DNA of 64,000 bases. It comes from Actinostola sp. cb2023. Its lineage: Eukaryota; Cnidaria; Anthozoa; Actiniaria; Actinostolidae. How positions within the stretch are numbered: the first letter of the stretch is position 1; each line of letters starts with the position of its first letter. Location of the stretch: contig JAUJYZ010001579.1 in NCBI GenBank assembly GCA_033675265.1, forward strand, positions 124,001-188,000, written 5' to 3'. The notes beneath the pieces are model-generated. The model worked only from the letters and a program-made list of their open reading frames with translations. It was not told the origin of the DNA and did not search any database. Both the position numbers and the translations under genes were made by a program. This document shows positions 36,880 through 52,275 of the stretch, piece after piece.

Positions 36880-37183
36880 CTAAAAATATGTACATATATC
36901 AGTTATTTTATCTTAGGTATTTTATAATCCCCTTTGTATAAACATACATGTTTATGTATGTTATCCAATGAGTCTCTGAATCAAATGCTAATGATTATAA
37001 CTACATACTATATGATTGACATTGAGTGTTGTTGTCAAATATATTCATGAAATTATAACCATATGTTTTTTCAAAAGCTTTGTATTTTATAAAATAAATC
37101 TCTTTGGTCTAAACACAGACTATACAATATTATATATACTAACCTGGCAAGATCAATTAAAAAAAAATGAAAATATTCCTTAC

Positions 37184-37563
37184 AGCTGTAGTTGATTTAA
37201 CTTATTGGGTTGTGAATAAGTTATTCCCATTAGAAATAACCTCACATTGAAAGATAGGACCAAGGTAGGATTAGCAGAACTTATTATCTTGCATGAAACC
37301 TCAAATGATTTCTCTTGAGCATTTACAAGTAATCGAGCATCAGTAACCTGGTCGAAGTGGTACAACTTTGTCATTAGAGCCATATGACCATAGATTACTG
37401 CAAGGGGGGTCTTCTCCAAGTGATTTAATTCCCAGCCAATTTACTACTTTTCCAGATCTTTGTGCAATGTTCACAATTACTTGATCACTGGTGGAGGTGT
37501 CTTTATTATTATTATTATTATTATCATTATTATTATTAGTAGTAGTAGTAGTAGTAGTAGCAC

Positions 37564-37613
<50 letters not shown>

Positions 37614-38076
37614 ATAGTAGTAGTATTACTGTTATTATTAATAATATTATTATTATTAATATTATTATTATTATTTTCTGAAACCAGATCGACTTTGAGC
37701 TTGGTAATAACCTCTTTTCTTAAAAAAAACCAAAAAATGTAGGACCTGACCAGTGCTTTTTTGTCTGTAATCCCAGCTCTTCTAGGAAATTATTTGCTGC
37801 TTGTGTTGGAGTTGTAGCAATAACTTCCACTGATTTCTCCTCGCAGGTACACTTGAATAAAGGCACAATCTGTGGCTTGATTACCTCACAAAATACTTGG
37901 CAAACGTCCCCACTTGCTAAGGCTATTGATCTCTCCGCTTTATAGCCAGGCCGTATTAAGTAATTATGCCCCTCTGAACTGCGAATCCATGGACTGTTCT
38001 CCCCCACGCTTCCAGCAGCAACTTCCCCAAGTGAAACCAAGCGAGTCCACTTTATATTCTGTTTTCGTCCGCTCAT
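37184..38076 (-). CDS. Gene B exon 1, mirror copy
   Basis: Open from MSGRKQ for about 15 codons, then a lost base shifts the frame until GENSPW. After that it stays open through the point where the left copy breaks (EVIATT to QAANNF) and is shifted again near the microsatellite. The final part GITYSQPNKLNQLQL is open to the splice donor. Together the two copies cover the entire exon in frame. Confidence 0.7.
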
Positions 38077-40043
38077 TAGCAATTTAAATGATTTTTTTTT
38101 AACAAGAAGTCTCAGAGAATATGCCAGTATACGTGGAAGCTGAGTCCGTAAATAATGGTTAAAATAGAAGCTTTCTAGATCACTTTAAACGCACAGATCC
38201 TTTTCGTCCCCGAAAACCCCTCTAGTAGATCCTTTTCACTAAATTCTAAAAAACAAAACACTTCTACTTGTCGTAAAATCTCGATTTTAATACCTACAGG
38301 AAGCTCGAAGATTCCATTTTAAATACACGCCATTTTTAATAACATTGCACAATATGTACGCATGCACAGAGCGAGAGAAACTGCTGAATACGTCATTTTT
38401 TAGTGTAAAATCGAGATCTCACCGGGGAGAAGGGGGATCGATTTCGGTCAAGGCCTTAGGTCACGAAATCGCCGTGGACACCACGCGATACTTGTCCGTT
38501 TAGAAAGGGTTTTTACTTTGAAGTTGATAAATAAGTGAGGGAATACATAGTGAAAGTGTGTAATGTTCTTTGGATAGGTCTTATAGGGTTGGTGATCAGC
38601 GTGACAATGTTTTATTTAGAGCAACGTGATACTACAACATGATACGAGAGAAATATTTGTGGTATGAACACAGAGATCAAACACCAAAAAATCTGACACC
38701 GCTATTTATTTACTTTTAAGTGAAAGTCTAACACTAAGAATGTATTCAGGAGCGGCTAAAGCCCAGTCTCTAAGGTGTTGTTACATGTGATTGCATTTCG
38801 AAACGTTTATCAAGAGATAGAACGAATTAAAGGCTGATTGCCGTCGTGCCCCCCGGAAAAAACCTGACACCAGAACCAATAATCTGAGTCAAAAACCTGA
38901 CACCAAAAATCTGAAACCAGCTTCACTTTGGTTGTGGTCTCACCAAATGCTGGAGGATCACATTACGATCTAAGTAATAGCGTAAGCGTCTTTTGTTGGC
39001 GAAGAAAGCGAGATAATTGTAGTATGTAGCTGTAGAGTTAAGGGCAAGGTATAAAGAGAGCGAAGAGCGGACTATTCAAAGATATTTGTAGCTCTTTGGT
39101 CAAAATACAAAATGTACTTTATCTTGTTTCTGTTTGAAATATGTAATATTTGAAAGCCACGTGCTTATCAGATTGAGTAACATTTACACATATTTAGCAT
39201 TGAAAAGTATCAATATCACAGTGTCAATATCACAGTGAAATTATGTAAAATGTTGTACACAAAATGAATAATTTTACAAAAAATATCTTATAATTTCCTT
39301 TTTCCAGGAAGTTAATAATAAATTGGATAATTATTAGCAAAATATTTGATTATTAGTGAATTATTATTAAAGGAAATTTATTAAGCTTGAAGAAAATGTC
39401 TGGTTCATTGGACGTTATGCTAAAAGGTTTTGAGGTATAAGCGTTTCTTTAATGGGTACACAAAATATTCTTGCTTGCTCTGAAAATGCTTGGTAAGTAA
39501 TGAGTTAAGAAACGTACAGCTTGTTAAATTCTTTGTTTTCCTAACTAGTCAACCAGTAAGAGAAGTGGAGCGAGGAGGGGTCACTTAACCCGAGACAGTC
39601 AGCCTGAGCTAGAATGCTCTTCAAAATGGCGGAGCGAAGGAAGTCATAGCTGCGGCAGTGTCCTCGATAAAGACTTCAACACCTACAAGTGAGTGATATA
39701 TATTTAGCAGCATCTCGAACACTCAAGTCCTTATCCTATATCTTCATTATAGCGCAAAAGTTCGAGACAAACTCACTATCGATCACTAAGTCACTTGAAT
39801 ATCTAGGGGTCATTCTACAATTTTATGCATGAGATATAGCATTACCTTGTGACTACTACACTGATCAGTTGTTTCACTACTATAAACTGTTAATTGTCAT
39901 GTGTGGACTCACGTTTTACAATGTGATTTTATCAATAAGTACTTTTGGACCCTGAGGGATTCCAATATATTAGTCTACGTTTAGTGTAAATTGATGTCTG
40001 GTTGTACGTTGCAGCCGTCGGGGAGCTGCAAAGGAGACTAGTA

Positions 40044-40625
40044 GTGCGTTCAGACTACAGCGAAAGTTAGCTAGCTAAGCTCATATACGTGTTTGTTCAT
40101 CTATCATCGTGTTTGAAGATTTAGCTAGTTAACTTTTATGCATGTTCACATTGTTAATATTCAAGCTAGTTACTACTCAACAATAGTAATCCAATATCTG
40201 TTATTTGAAATTTTGGCGGTTATAAACAACTAACTTTTCTGATTTCTTGATTGATCCAAGTAAACGAGGAGTGAATAATAGATATAAGTAACGAATCTAA
40301 AACAATAAAGAGAGAAGAAACAAAGTTTGGGCTGTCTTCAAACACGAATAAAACCCAACTGAAATGTGAACCTGCGGCTCAGGACGCGCGATTGACATTT
40401 AGGAAAAATAAATCTGTCAAAACCAACACCATTAGCGAGTTTCCAGAGTTTAAACCATGTCCCGACATGGTTTGAAATTTGCCTGTTTCCGGTCAATATT
40501 ACCAATGTGAACGGAGATAATGAGCTATGTCTTAGCTAGCTAGAAAAACGCGTTCACACTGGGGTTATCGACTTAGCTAGTTAAACCGGTCTTTAGTTAG
40601 CTAGAAAGTCCTAATGTTAACGCAT
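40044..40625. mobile_element. AGCT-palindrome element, mirror copy
   Basis: Same element in the right arm. Confidence 0.65.
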
Positions 40626-41342
40626 CGAATTCATGAAAACGGCCTGAAACTAAATCGATGGATGATCCAAACAATACAGAAGGTCTGTAAGTATCATATT
40701 ATTAAGAATTGTAGAATATATCAGATTCAAATAAATACTTTGCTTATCACCGGAAGATTCGAAATTGGTCTATAGTTGTCCATCATTTTGAACACGTTCA
40801 CTCTTGCATGTGTACCAATTGTATTTAAAATGGCAATAATTCATGACATATGCCTTATATTTACCATATTTTCTCTGCTTCAGATTCATTTTCACCCCTG
40901 TGTGTAGCTCCATATATGGTAGCTAGTGACGTGACCCTCAATGTTCGTTCGATCGATCAAAGGAATTTAGCGTTGGTGATAAGACGGATTGAGTGGGCAC
41001 GATGCTTACAGAAATATTTTGAGATAAATTAATGAGATATATATTTATCAATATTAATAGGATAATTACTACATGCTTAAAACATTTTCTTGCTAAAATG
41101 CCGGCATTATTCTTGATGATCTGACCGTTTGCTAAAATGCTCAAAATTATGCGAGCATACAAAGCCTATGGATAATCCAGATTGAGTGGGCACGAAATCT
41201 CGAAAATATTCCATTTAGTTTAATTCATCTGTCAGATAAACAGATATAAGGTCAACCAAGATATATAGTCAACTATTGTACGTAGCTAGTTATTGATCAC
41301 ATTGATCCATATGAAAGGTTGAAAGGTATTACTACTGATTAG

Positions 41343-41527
41343 TATATACCACACAAGTGAATAGTACTTTTCGCGCGCTCTGATTGGCCACTCAATCTCG
41401 GAATATATCCTATCTATTCACCTTCGAGCAAAACAAGATGGCGTCACGTTTCGCGAGCGTGTCTCTTTCTTCTTGAAAATAGATAATTTTTATATATTTG
41501 GGCTGGTGATTCACTTGTGTGGTATAT
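41343..41527. mobile_element. 185-bp MITE, mirror copy
   Basis: Same element in the right arm, again next to the microsatellite. Confidence 0.8.
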
Positions 41528-41532
41528 TATTA

Positions 41533-41580
<48 letters not shown>

Positions 41581-41598
41581 TATTATTATTATTATTAC

Positions 41599-41635
<37 letters not shown>

Positions 41636-41781
41636 TTTTAATTATCAGTTTTATTTTTTTTACTGATGATTTATTTAATTTTTCCCTAATTCTTTCATGT
41701 TTTTGTACGTTAGTATAGGTAATCATCATGTGAGAACGAGTACAATTAACGCCAGGGGCGTAGCTAGGATTTTTCAATGGT

Positions 41782-41816
<35 letters not shown>

Positions 41817-42707
41817 CAATGGGGGTGGGGGGGGGGAGGAAGGGATTCCTACGCCAGTGTCTTATCAGGCCCGTAGCTGGCATCATTTTGAAGAGGGGGG
41901 TTCGTTAGAGTTACCGAAATAAGCCTGTATGGTGCATGTATACCGGAGGGGGATACTGGAGCATGTCCCCCGGACATCCCCCGGACATTTTGAAATCTAG
42001 GTCCTCAAACGTACTTTTAAAACATATTTTTTCTTACTTATTTTTTCGGCATAATTTTGAAACTAAACTAAGTTACCCTTTTCATGTAATTTACTGGTTG
42101 AAAATATATATATAATCAGGAGCCCATTAGTAATGAGCTTTTGGGCTAACCATTTGAAGCTTATATAGAGATTACTGATGTATAGTGTAAAATTATTAAA
42201 AATCGAAATTACAATAAATCGGTTTTTTTTTTTTGTCTATATTTGTTCTTTGTGAGTTTATTTATCTTTGGGAAATTAGATTTGGTGCCTGTACGATTAA
42301 AATTTTAAGCGAATTATAGCCGTTTGAATTATACCCTATTTTGTATACAATATTGTATTTTCGATTTTTCATAATTTTACCCTACATAATCTTTATATAA
42401 AGTAATGGTTAACTTGGGCTACCTGTGATTGTACTGTACAATTTCAAAAATAATAAACAACTTCCAATCGCACAGTACAATCAGTTCACGAAAGTTTCGT
42501 GAAATTGTATTGTGCTCAATTTCAATCTTTCAATACATTTCATTTTGGGAGAAAAATGGATCGCTGTCAGCCAATCAGAATTGAGAAATTATTTCATGTA
42601 TATGCGGAGCTGGAATCTTGAAGGGGATTAATAATTAATCCCTGATGAAGTTTTTCTTTCGTTATTCCAATGCTAAGTACTGTATTCCAGCCTGACTGTA
42701 TTCTAAT

Positions 42708-44267
42708 TAGGGCGCGTTCACACTGGGGTTCTAGATCGATCTGAGATCGATCTGAGATCGATCTAGAAAAAAAAATTGCGTTCACACTTGGATCGATCTG
42801 AGATCGATCTGAGATCGATCTCAGATCGATCTGAGTCCACTTTGGATTTGCGTTCACACTGGATACTTGAAAAGTTGTTATTTTTGGGAGAATAGGTAAG
42901 ACGTTGGACTACGACGCAGAAGTCTCGGGTTCGAATCCCAGTCAAATGTAGTATCAATAATTCTTTTTTTTTTTTTTCTTTCTTCTGTTTCTCTGAGTTA
43001 GATTTGCTCTATGGTGAAAATTTTCAATGTTAGTAGAATGATTTCGTATTAAACTCGTTTTTATATGGTCATGATTCTGCTTATATGTAAATTAGTTGTG
43101 AACATTCATGAGCAGTACGCTCGAGTGATGCACGTGATTATTCGTGATGTTGTACCACAACATTGCGGGATCATTGGAATCATGCCTTTGCTGCTTGTAA
43201 ACGTGGCGTATATTGCTTTTGAAAATGACCAGGCTTAGATGGCGCTGTCTAGTGTAGTCTACATAGCTTTGGTTTGTGTAGGCCGTTTATGACTTCAACA
43301 GAAAAAATCGTGTGACTTGTCTTGCGAAAAGGTGCTTGAAATTAAGCGCTCGCCCAAAATGTCGCAAGTCCTGCACGTGGCCTGTTGGGTGAACGCTCAA
43401 AATAAGGCCATACCGCCCCCCTCCCCCAGCTTATAAGCCTTCCCGGTTATAGACCCATATACTTTCAAACAACAACAATTGCCGTTTATAAGCCCACCCA
43501 TAAACCATTACGAACTTGTATAATCCCAGGGTTTATAAGCTGCAGTTTACGCGGTGATATATTGAGAAACTGATGAGTCCCCGCAGGAAATACAAATAAT
43601 AATTATTTGGATTATTTCAAGTTTGCTCAAAAAGCGCCATTATATCTCGTTTCAGTTGTTGCGCTTTGAACATCCAACCTAACGGCCGTCTACACGGTTC
43701 CGGACGAATTTGTAACCGTTCAAAAAGTTGTACGTTTAGGCGTTCCGTTCACACGGAACTGTGCTATACGCGGCTCAGTTTTCCATCACCGTACGAGCCG
43801 TGATACAATAAATGACCGTCTATTTTCGCATTTCTTTATAAATGTAAATTGTGACTGACAAGCCCTACGAGAAATATTAAATAAAACATATGTATGTAAA
43901 TGTTACTATAAAGTATAGCTGACATTTCTAATTATATAAACATAGCCCACTTCTAGCTCGCTTGCGTTCACACTTGGATCGATCTGAGATCGATCTAGAA
44001 AAAAAATTTGCGTTCACACTTGGATCGATCTGAGATCGATCTCAGATCGATCTAGAAAAAAAAAATTGCGTTCACACTTGGATCGATCTGAGATCGATCT
44101 CAGATCGATCTCAGATCGATCTGAGGGAGCGTTCACACTGGAGTTTGTAGATCGATCTGAGATCGATCTAGAAAAAAAAATTGCGTTCACACTTAGCTCG
44201 CATTTGACCTAGATCGATCTCAGATCGATCTCAGATCGATCTAGAATCCCAGTGTGAACGCGCCCTT
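42708..44267. mobile_element. GATC-palindrome element, mirror copy
   Basis: Same element in the right arm; the number of agatcgatc words in individual boxes differs by one or two from the left copy. Confidence 0.75.
42882..42948 (+). tRNA. tRNA-like sequence, mirror copy
   Basis: Same sequence on the plus strand, followed by a long T-run at about 42963. Confidence 0.45.
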
Positions 44268-44599
44268 TAGTAAGAGAAAATGTATTTCAACATATCGCTC
44301 AGTATCCACCAAAAGCACCCAAAATCTACTGACACAGAGCCATTTTTGGGCAGTTTTAATTCCATTTTGGATGGAATTCCATGTCTGCCTGAAACTGCCT
44401 TGTTTAGCATCATTACACAAAGTCAATTTCCTGCTTTTTTTCATATTTGGGGTATTTCAGGAGAATACATCAGCAATAATGTTTAGCTTTGGCGCGCAAA
44501 ATAGCCCTCTACTTAGTTCATTCTGTTATACGTTAGTAGACCAGCATAGGTAATTATGTGAGAACGAGTGCAATAAATTATTAATTTAAGCACTAGCAA

Positions 44600-44748
44600 T
44601 AATAATAATAATAATAAAAAGAATAATAATAATAATAATAATAAAAAGAATAATAATAATAATAATAATAAAAAAATAATAATAATAATAAATAATAATA
44701 ATAATAATAATAATATTAATAATAATAATAATAATAGTAATAATAATA

Positions 44749-44799
<51 letters not shown>

Positions 44800-44817
44800 G
44801 TAATAATAATAATAATA

Positions 44818-44865
<48 letters not shown>

Positions 44866-44871
44866 GTAATA

Positions 44872-44922
<51 letters not shown>

Positions 44923-44940
44923 GTAATAATAATAATAATA

Positions 44941-45027
<87 letters not shown>

Positions 45028-45053
45028 GTAATAATAATAATAATAATAATAAT
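44600..45053. repeat. Long AAT microsatellite, mirror copy
   Basis: Same array in reverse with a different spacing of the AGT variants. Confidence 0.97.
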
Positions 45054-45982
45054 AGCGAGTCGGCATTCAGCTGCATTTCAAGAGCTCAGAAGTTTATTTA
45101 TTTTACATTAAGAGTCGAAAATTATGCAGTATTTCACTGGAAAAGACTATCATTCTGAAGTTGTTGTAATTAAACGTTCGAATTAATTTATATTCAACAT
45201 GAGTTTTATGGAAAAACACAACAGAATCCTCAACTTTCTTGTCATTTTCTTCACCATTCTTGTTCTTTTTTAATCAAAAATCCATAGTTTTGGTGTATCG
45301 CAATGTTTTCAACACCAAAGTCGAAGGAAACGTTTGATTTTAAGATTGTTTTAGCTATTCAGTTTGAACCTAAGCTCACAGCCGTGCACCGTAAACAGTT
45401 TGCAATTTGATTGGTAGCTACAATTCGTTGCATTTCTTGTTGAGACATTTCTGAATATTTCTTAGTATTTATGTTATATGAAAATCGATCTCTCCCCCTC
45501 CCCCCTGTGTCAATGTTGATTCATAGTCACGTGTTTTGGATTTTGCGTGAAAGTCTAATCAACATTGTACTGAGGGGAGGGGAGATATCTGATGTGAACA
45601 TAATTTTTCATTGTTTTTAATGGGAGAATAGTCATATAAGCACCTTTGAAGCATAACTGTCTCAACAGTTTTGAATCGAATTGTAGGCGTGCACCGCACC
45701 ATACAAAATGGTGCACGCCTGGCATCCAATGAAATCGCGCGTTCTTAGGATGTTACCAATGTTTATATTATATAATCAGAATTAGTGATATAAGCGGCGT
45801 TAACCATCCTCGGCTTGTTGGACTTGCAGGTTGTTATTCAAGTATAAGGTATGTGATCTATACTTCCAGTACTCAGTATCGATCATGGCACAAAACACAT
45901 TAGTTGTAAACCTAATAACGCGCTGGTCAAATTAAACCACTGATCGATTCCCATGAGGATTTCGTCGCGTTTTATAACGAAG

Positions 45983-46665
45983 TTAAGGTGGTTCCCGCAT
46001 AATGAATGACCGGTTTTGCCGTATTTTTTAACTCGCTCGCTCCGCGTCAATATTGCTTGGATTTTATTGTGCTTAACACAAAGACTAATTCAACCATTCT
46101 GCTTTTGGACGGTTTATTCAAAATTATTATTGTAAGCCGCGTTTGTGAATGCCAGCTGATATTCAAACGACACTATTTTCACTAAAACTGCTGCCAAACG
46201 GTTTTCCCTCGTACGATTTTTTTTAAACTTCGTGAACGACCTTTAAGGTCCATAGTGATGTTCTGACGAGGTAAGAAGGAAATTGATCGAGCCGAAATCA
46301 CCAGTTCATATTTTTGTTGTCAATATTTGGACCTATCGGTTGTTACGTGACTTCGGCTCGAACAATTTTTCTTCTTACCTCGTCAGAACATCACTATGGA
46401 CCTTAAAGGTCGTTCACGAAGTTTAAAAAAAATCGTACGAGGGAAAACCGTTTGGCAGCAGTTTTAGTGAAAATAGTGTCGTTTGAATATCAGCTGGCAT
46501 TCACAAACGCGGCTTACAATGATAATTTTGAATAAACCTTCCAAAAGCAGAATAGTTGAATTAGTATTTGTGTTAAGCATAATAAAATCCAAGCAATATT
46601 GACGCGGAGCGAGCGAGTTAAAAAATACGGCAAACAAGTCATTCATTATGCTGGAACCACCTTAA
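45983..46665. mobile_element. TTAA foldback element, mirror copy
   Basis: Same foldback in the right arm, with the same arm-specific SNPs in mirrored order. Confidence 0.88.
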
Positions 46666-46968
46666 TGCATATAATGAGTTTCACTGCGGTCTCACTGTTT
46701 GTTTTTTTTTCTATAAATATTTGCTTGGGTTTTCGTTACTAGTTTTTATACGTTTCTATTTCAAGAGTCAACATTCTTCACAGCGATTTATATACGATAA
46801 ATTCAAACTTAACAACATTCTCAGTAAGCCGAAAGAACGACCATAGATTGTTCCTCGTTAAAAACATTTAAAAGAGCAGTGTGGACGTTTTTACACTCAT
46901 CCCAAGGAATCCAGTGTTTCTGTATCTTACAATTGTAAGAGAGAATAAAAGAAGAACATCGAGAATCC

Positions 46969-47044
46969 TAGCCTCCTAATTAAGCAGACGCGTGTCCAGC
47001 GAAGTAAAACGCAAGCCTGGACACGCGTCTGCTTTAGGAGGCTA
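46969..47044. repeat. 76-bp hairpin, mirror copy
   Basis: Same hairpin in the right arm. Confidence 0.85.
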
Positions 47045-47051
47045 CGAGAAT

Positions 47052-47525
47052 CCCTGCTAGCAGAGTTTCCTCTTTCGTCGATGTCTTTGCATTTTTCTTT
47101 TGCTGTATATAGACTTTTGCTACTATAGACCGAAATAATGTAATAATGGCGGAATCAGTAAATATCATTTATTGTGTAGTTAGTAATATAGTACATCGAT
47201 TGTTTCAAAGAGTATAATAACAAAAAACAAACCTACTAAATTTTAGAGTGATTCTACAAAAACGTAAAAAGCTATTGGGAAATTGAGTTTTGGACTGACT
47301 AGCCTCGTTTCCATGCAATTGCTAGAATTCAAATGGTTATAACTTTACAGTGGTTTCATTTAAGTTGATGGGCTTTTGGTGTATTACTAGACTATGTGTG
47401 GTTTTTCAAAAATTGATATTACATTTCCTAAACTCTTAATTTCTCTCAGTTTATGCAAATTACTCGGCCACTAGCAAAGAAATATGCAATGAACATCGAC
47501 GAAAGAGGAAACTCTGCTAGCAGGG
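47052..47525. mobile_element. 50-bp-TIR element, mirror copy
   Basis: Same element in the right arm. Confidence 0.85.
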
Positions 47526-48329
47526 TGACTGACAGTCATTTGCAGACAGCGGTTTGACAGCAAACTTGTCAGTAATGACAACAGCTTAGGGACACTATAA
47601 TTAGCTTCAAGGTTTTACCTTGACATGAGTGGAACTGGCCCTAGAATTTGCACAGGATATATAATGCATGAATCCGGCTAAGTGCATCTCACGCACTGAA
47701 AGGTCCATCAAGGAAGAATGTACAGACACCTGGTACAAACGTCTTACGATAAATTGGCTTATCAGTATTATTGATGTCAGAAGCTTTTATGATTCAAGGC
47801 CGGATTGTTTTAATAACCAGCATTATCCATTATCTATGAATACTTTAAGCAAGAAGAAGTCTGAGAGACAATAATAATATGAGAGGTCTAGCTACTATCT
47901 TTGCAATGGCAGTTTACGCACCTATATTTGAAAAAACTGAACTACGTTGTCGCGTTCAAAGCAACAGTTCACCATCACCAAGAGATGCAAGGACAAGTTG
48001 GATTGTTTATCTATGAATTGCTATTTACTCGGGCTCTTCCGAAGGAAGCCCGAGTTAGAAAATACACTTTCTTTTTATTATTTTTTTCATGGTGAAGGAA
48101 TGCGAAGAATGAAGAAAGAATGCGATGTATTTGATCCTATCGAGTTTCAAGATTTCTCATCATAGATCTTCAAGCTATTAAGTTCAGGATTGTAGTTGAT
48201 CATTCCACGATGAAGCTAATGAAACGACATCTTTCAGAGTGGGCCCACACGAATAGCCGTATGCTTTTGTCTGTGAAATGAGCCTGTTTAAAGCCCGTGT
48301 TTTTATCGGCTGTTCTATAACGCCTTTCC

Positions 48330-49130
48330 ACGAACTCGTGAACTCACGACCAGCGATGTAACTACATCTATTACGGAAAGCTATATGTACAGAAGTCATG
48401 CAAACAGTCGAGCCAGTCGAGACTGAAAAGCAAGCCATCGAAAACGCATACGCTTACTACATACCAGATACGCATACTCTAAATCTTCCTCGAGCGTTTT
48501 CGAAAGGGCTAGCTGTTCTACGACTTCGCCATCCACGAACTCGAACTCATCAAAAAATGAACTGAAAAGCAAATGAAATGAACTCCGAAAAAACTATCAT
48601 GACCTCGCTATGTCATGTTTGTTATTAGGCGACATTGGACCCCAGACTGTAGGCCTTTTGTTGCTAATCATGTAATAGTACGCCGGTGTACAGTTCTAGA
48701 CTGATCTGTCCTTGCATGAGTATTTATAATTGAACTCACGACCAGCGATGTAACTACATCTATTATGGAAAGCTATATGTACAGAAGTCATGCAAACAGT
48801 CGAGCCAGTCGAGACTGAAAAGCAAATGAAATGAACTCAAAAACTATCATGACCTCGCTATGCCATGTGTGTTGCTATTAAAATTGTAATAGTACGTACG
48901 TGTACAGTTTATATATTATGTCCTTGAGTATTTATAATTAAACTCACGACCAACGATGTATAACTACATCTATTGACAGAAAGCTATATGTACAGAACTC
49001 ATGCAAACAGTCGAGGTTTATAATTAAACTCACGACCAACGATGTATAACGGTCATGTATAACTCCATCCGATTGACAGAAAGCTATATGTACAGAAGTC
49101 ATGCAAACAGTCGAGCCAGTCGAGTTATTT
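48330..49130. repeat. Same repeat, four copies in the right arm
   Basis: Copies at about 48340, 48735, 48930 and 49025. The extra stretch (about 48430-48735) is a diverged duplicate of the neighbouring copy plus spacer, including a second aagcaaatgaaatgaactc to atgacctcgctatg segment, with sequence of its own between 48435 and 48560. Confidence 0.75.
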
Positions 49131-49594
49131 TCAGTAACTCATGATGTTTATTTTATTCCACGTTTGAAAAATTCAGAAGGAAAAGGAATCGTAAAAATCG
49201 TACTTCAAAACTACATCAAAGCATTGAAGGCGAGCAAGGTCAATGCGGTTGGTAAATCGAGATCGTACATAGCCCTTCATCAGACATAAAGTCTCCTTCG
49301 TCACGCAACTGTCAGTCATTGTCAGGTCTCTCCTCACGCAACTGACATTGTCCTTTTCATAAGCCCGAGTGTACGCTCATTGAGCGTCTTGTTATTTATT
49401 AAGTTGCACAAACCAACACTTAATGTCCAATCAGACTCCATTAAGGCGAAACTTTCTTCATATCGGGACTGACTTCCATTTGTTTATACTGTAAAAATAC
49501 CTCATTCACTGTTGATAATGATGACATGCGGTCGTCGAAGCGTCCAGATTATATCACTAATGTTTCTTACAAAATAACAGTCTGTACCCCTCCT

Positions 49595-50915
<1,321 letters not shown>

Positions 50916-52111
50916 GGTACACAACAATAATGATAATTTGATTGATTGATTGATACCGCATTTCTAACCACTCAATTCTTTTAAGAATATAAGACTAAAT
51001 AAAAGACAATAAAGTTAATATTGTGGTCTTTTTTTAAACCACAGAAGACCATGATATTACGTGCACTGAGCACTTTGCTTGTTTTTTCTTCTAATCTTCT
51101 TTAGAGATTATTCATTCTTTTATTATTTATGATATATATTTATGGGTCAAACTTTTCTGAAAAGAGAATTAAAGTCGACATTCTTTGAACTGTAGATGTA
51201 AACTAGTGAGTAGTATGGGCTGCGTCGGTGGATTATGATGTCGGATCTGAGCTAAGGCTCAATAATAATCAAACTTTGCTTTGGATCGTCGCAAAACAAG
51301 ACTTTCACGTACTATTGTAAAACTAAGAGATCGAGTCTAAACTCAGTAGGATCAGTATTTTCACTTCGTTTTTGTTTTTGTTTTCAGCCGTTAATCAGCA
51401 TTTGCTCTCAGCGAATTGTCTTTCGTTTAAAATGTCTTTCAAATGAAAATTTATTTCGTAGAAAGATTATTTTGACTGCACGAGTTTTAATTAATATTTT
51501 AGATTCGGTCAATAAATTTAATCACCTCATCAAACTTAGTGGTGGTTTCTGTTTGATTCTCAGTCTCTGCTAGAACTATAAACGAGCAGCTGGCAATGAT
51601 TCTACTAGAATTTATACTAACTCAACTCTGGAAATAAAAGTGAATGTTAGTTCAACAATGGCAGCAATGAAGAAACTTGAATCGGATGAAAACATTGTTT
51701 TCAAAATTTCCATAAAAGAAAATAATCATTTTGCCAATATAATAAAAACGTTTTTTTTTTTTTTTTTTGGAATCTGCTCTATTGTTTAATCATTGTCATT
51801 GATATGATTCAAATATTCTGTTTTTATCAAAATCGACCCAATTCTTGTTGTTACTGCTATACTACGTTTGGCCTGTATATGACAACTCTGACTGACAGAA
51901 CAAAAGCAATTAAAACGGTCAGTCTTCCCTTTCGTTTTAGATTACAACCCCAGACTCCCAGACTCATTCCAGCATTATTTTCAATTCTACCGTTCTTAAT
52001 ACTGTTTTTCCCTTAGTTTGTGCTTTCAAATTAGCCACTTTGAGGAGGACGCCCGAGTATAATAAAGTACGTGTTTATGTTTTTTTATCTATTATTATTA
52101 TTAATCTTCAA

Positions 52112-52275
52112 TTGCTTGATTTCATTAGATGTCATTTCCGGTCTCGTGAGGAGGCTGAATTGCACCTTTTCAATAGAATACTCTCTGCTTGATAGCACAT
52201 GGAGGGCAGTGTTTGCCCGTCATTTGAAGCAAATAATGAGATTCAAGGAGTTTTAACAGCTGATTGAAAGCAAGC
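52112..52275. other. Right-arm-only segment, about 164 bp
   Basis: The left arm reads directly from ttaatcttcaa to taaaggtgagg (near 13393). Here a segment beginning ttgcttg and ending caagcaa is inserted; those ends are 7-bp inverted repeats, so it could be a very small mobile insertion. No family recognised. Confidence 0.75.

Larger units (their letters stand above)
34239..38501. mobile_element. 4.3-kb two-gene element, mirror copy
   Basis: Same element with gene A on plus and gene B on minus. The outer ends are aacggacaagtatcgcttgg and its complement near 38474-38501. Confidence 0.65.

Noticed and set aside
47668..48165. Three overlapping 60-70-codon frames near the ctcgggctcttccg hairpin
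   Set aside because: Each is short, in different frames, lacks family features, and no splice arrangement joins them convincingly.
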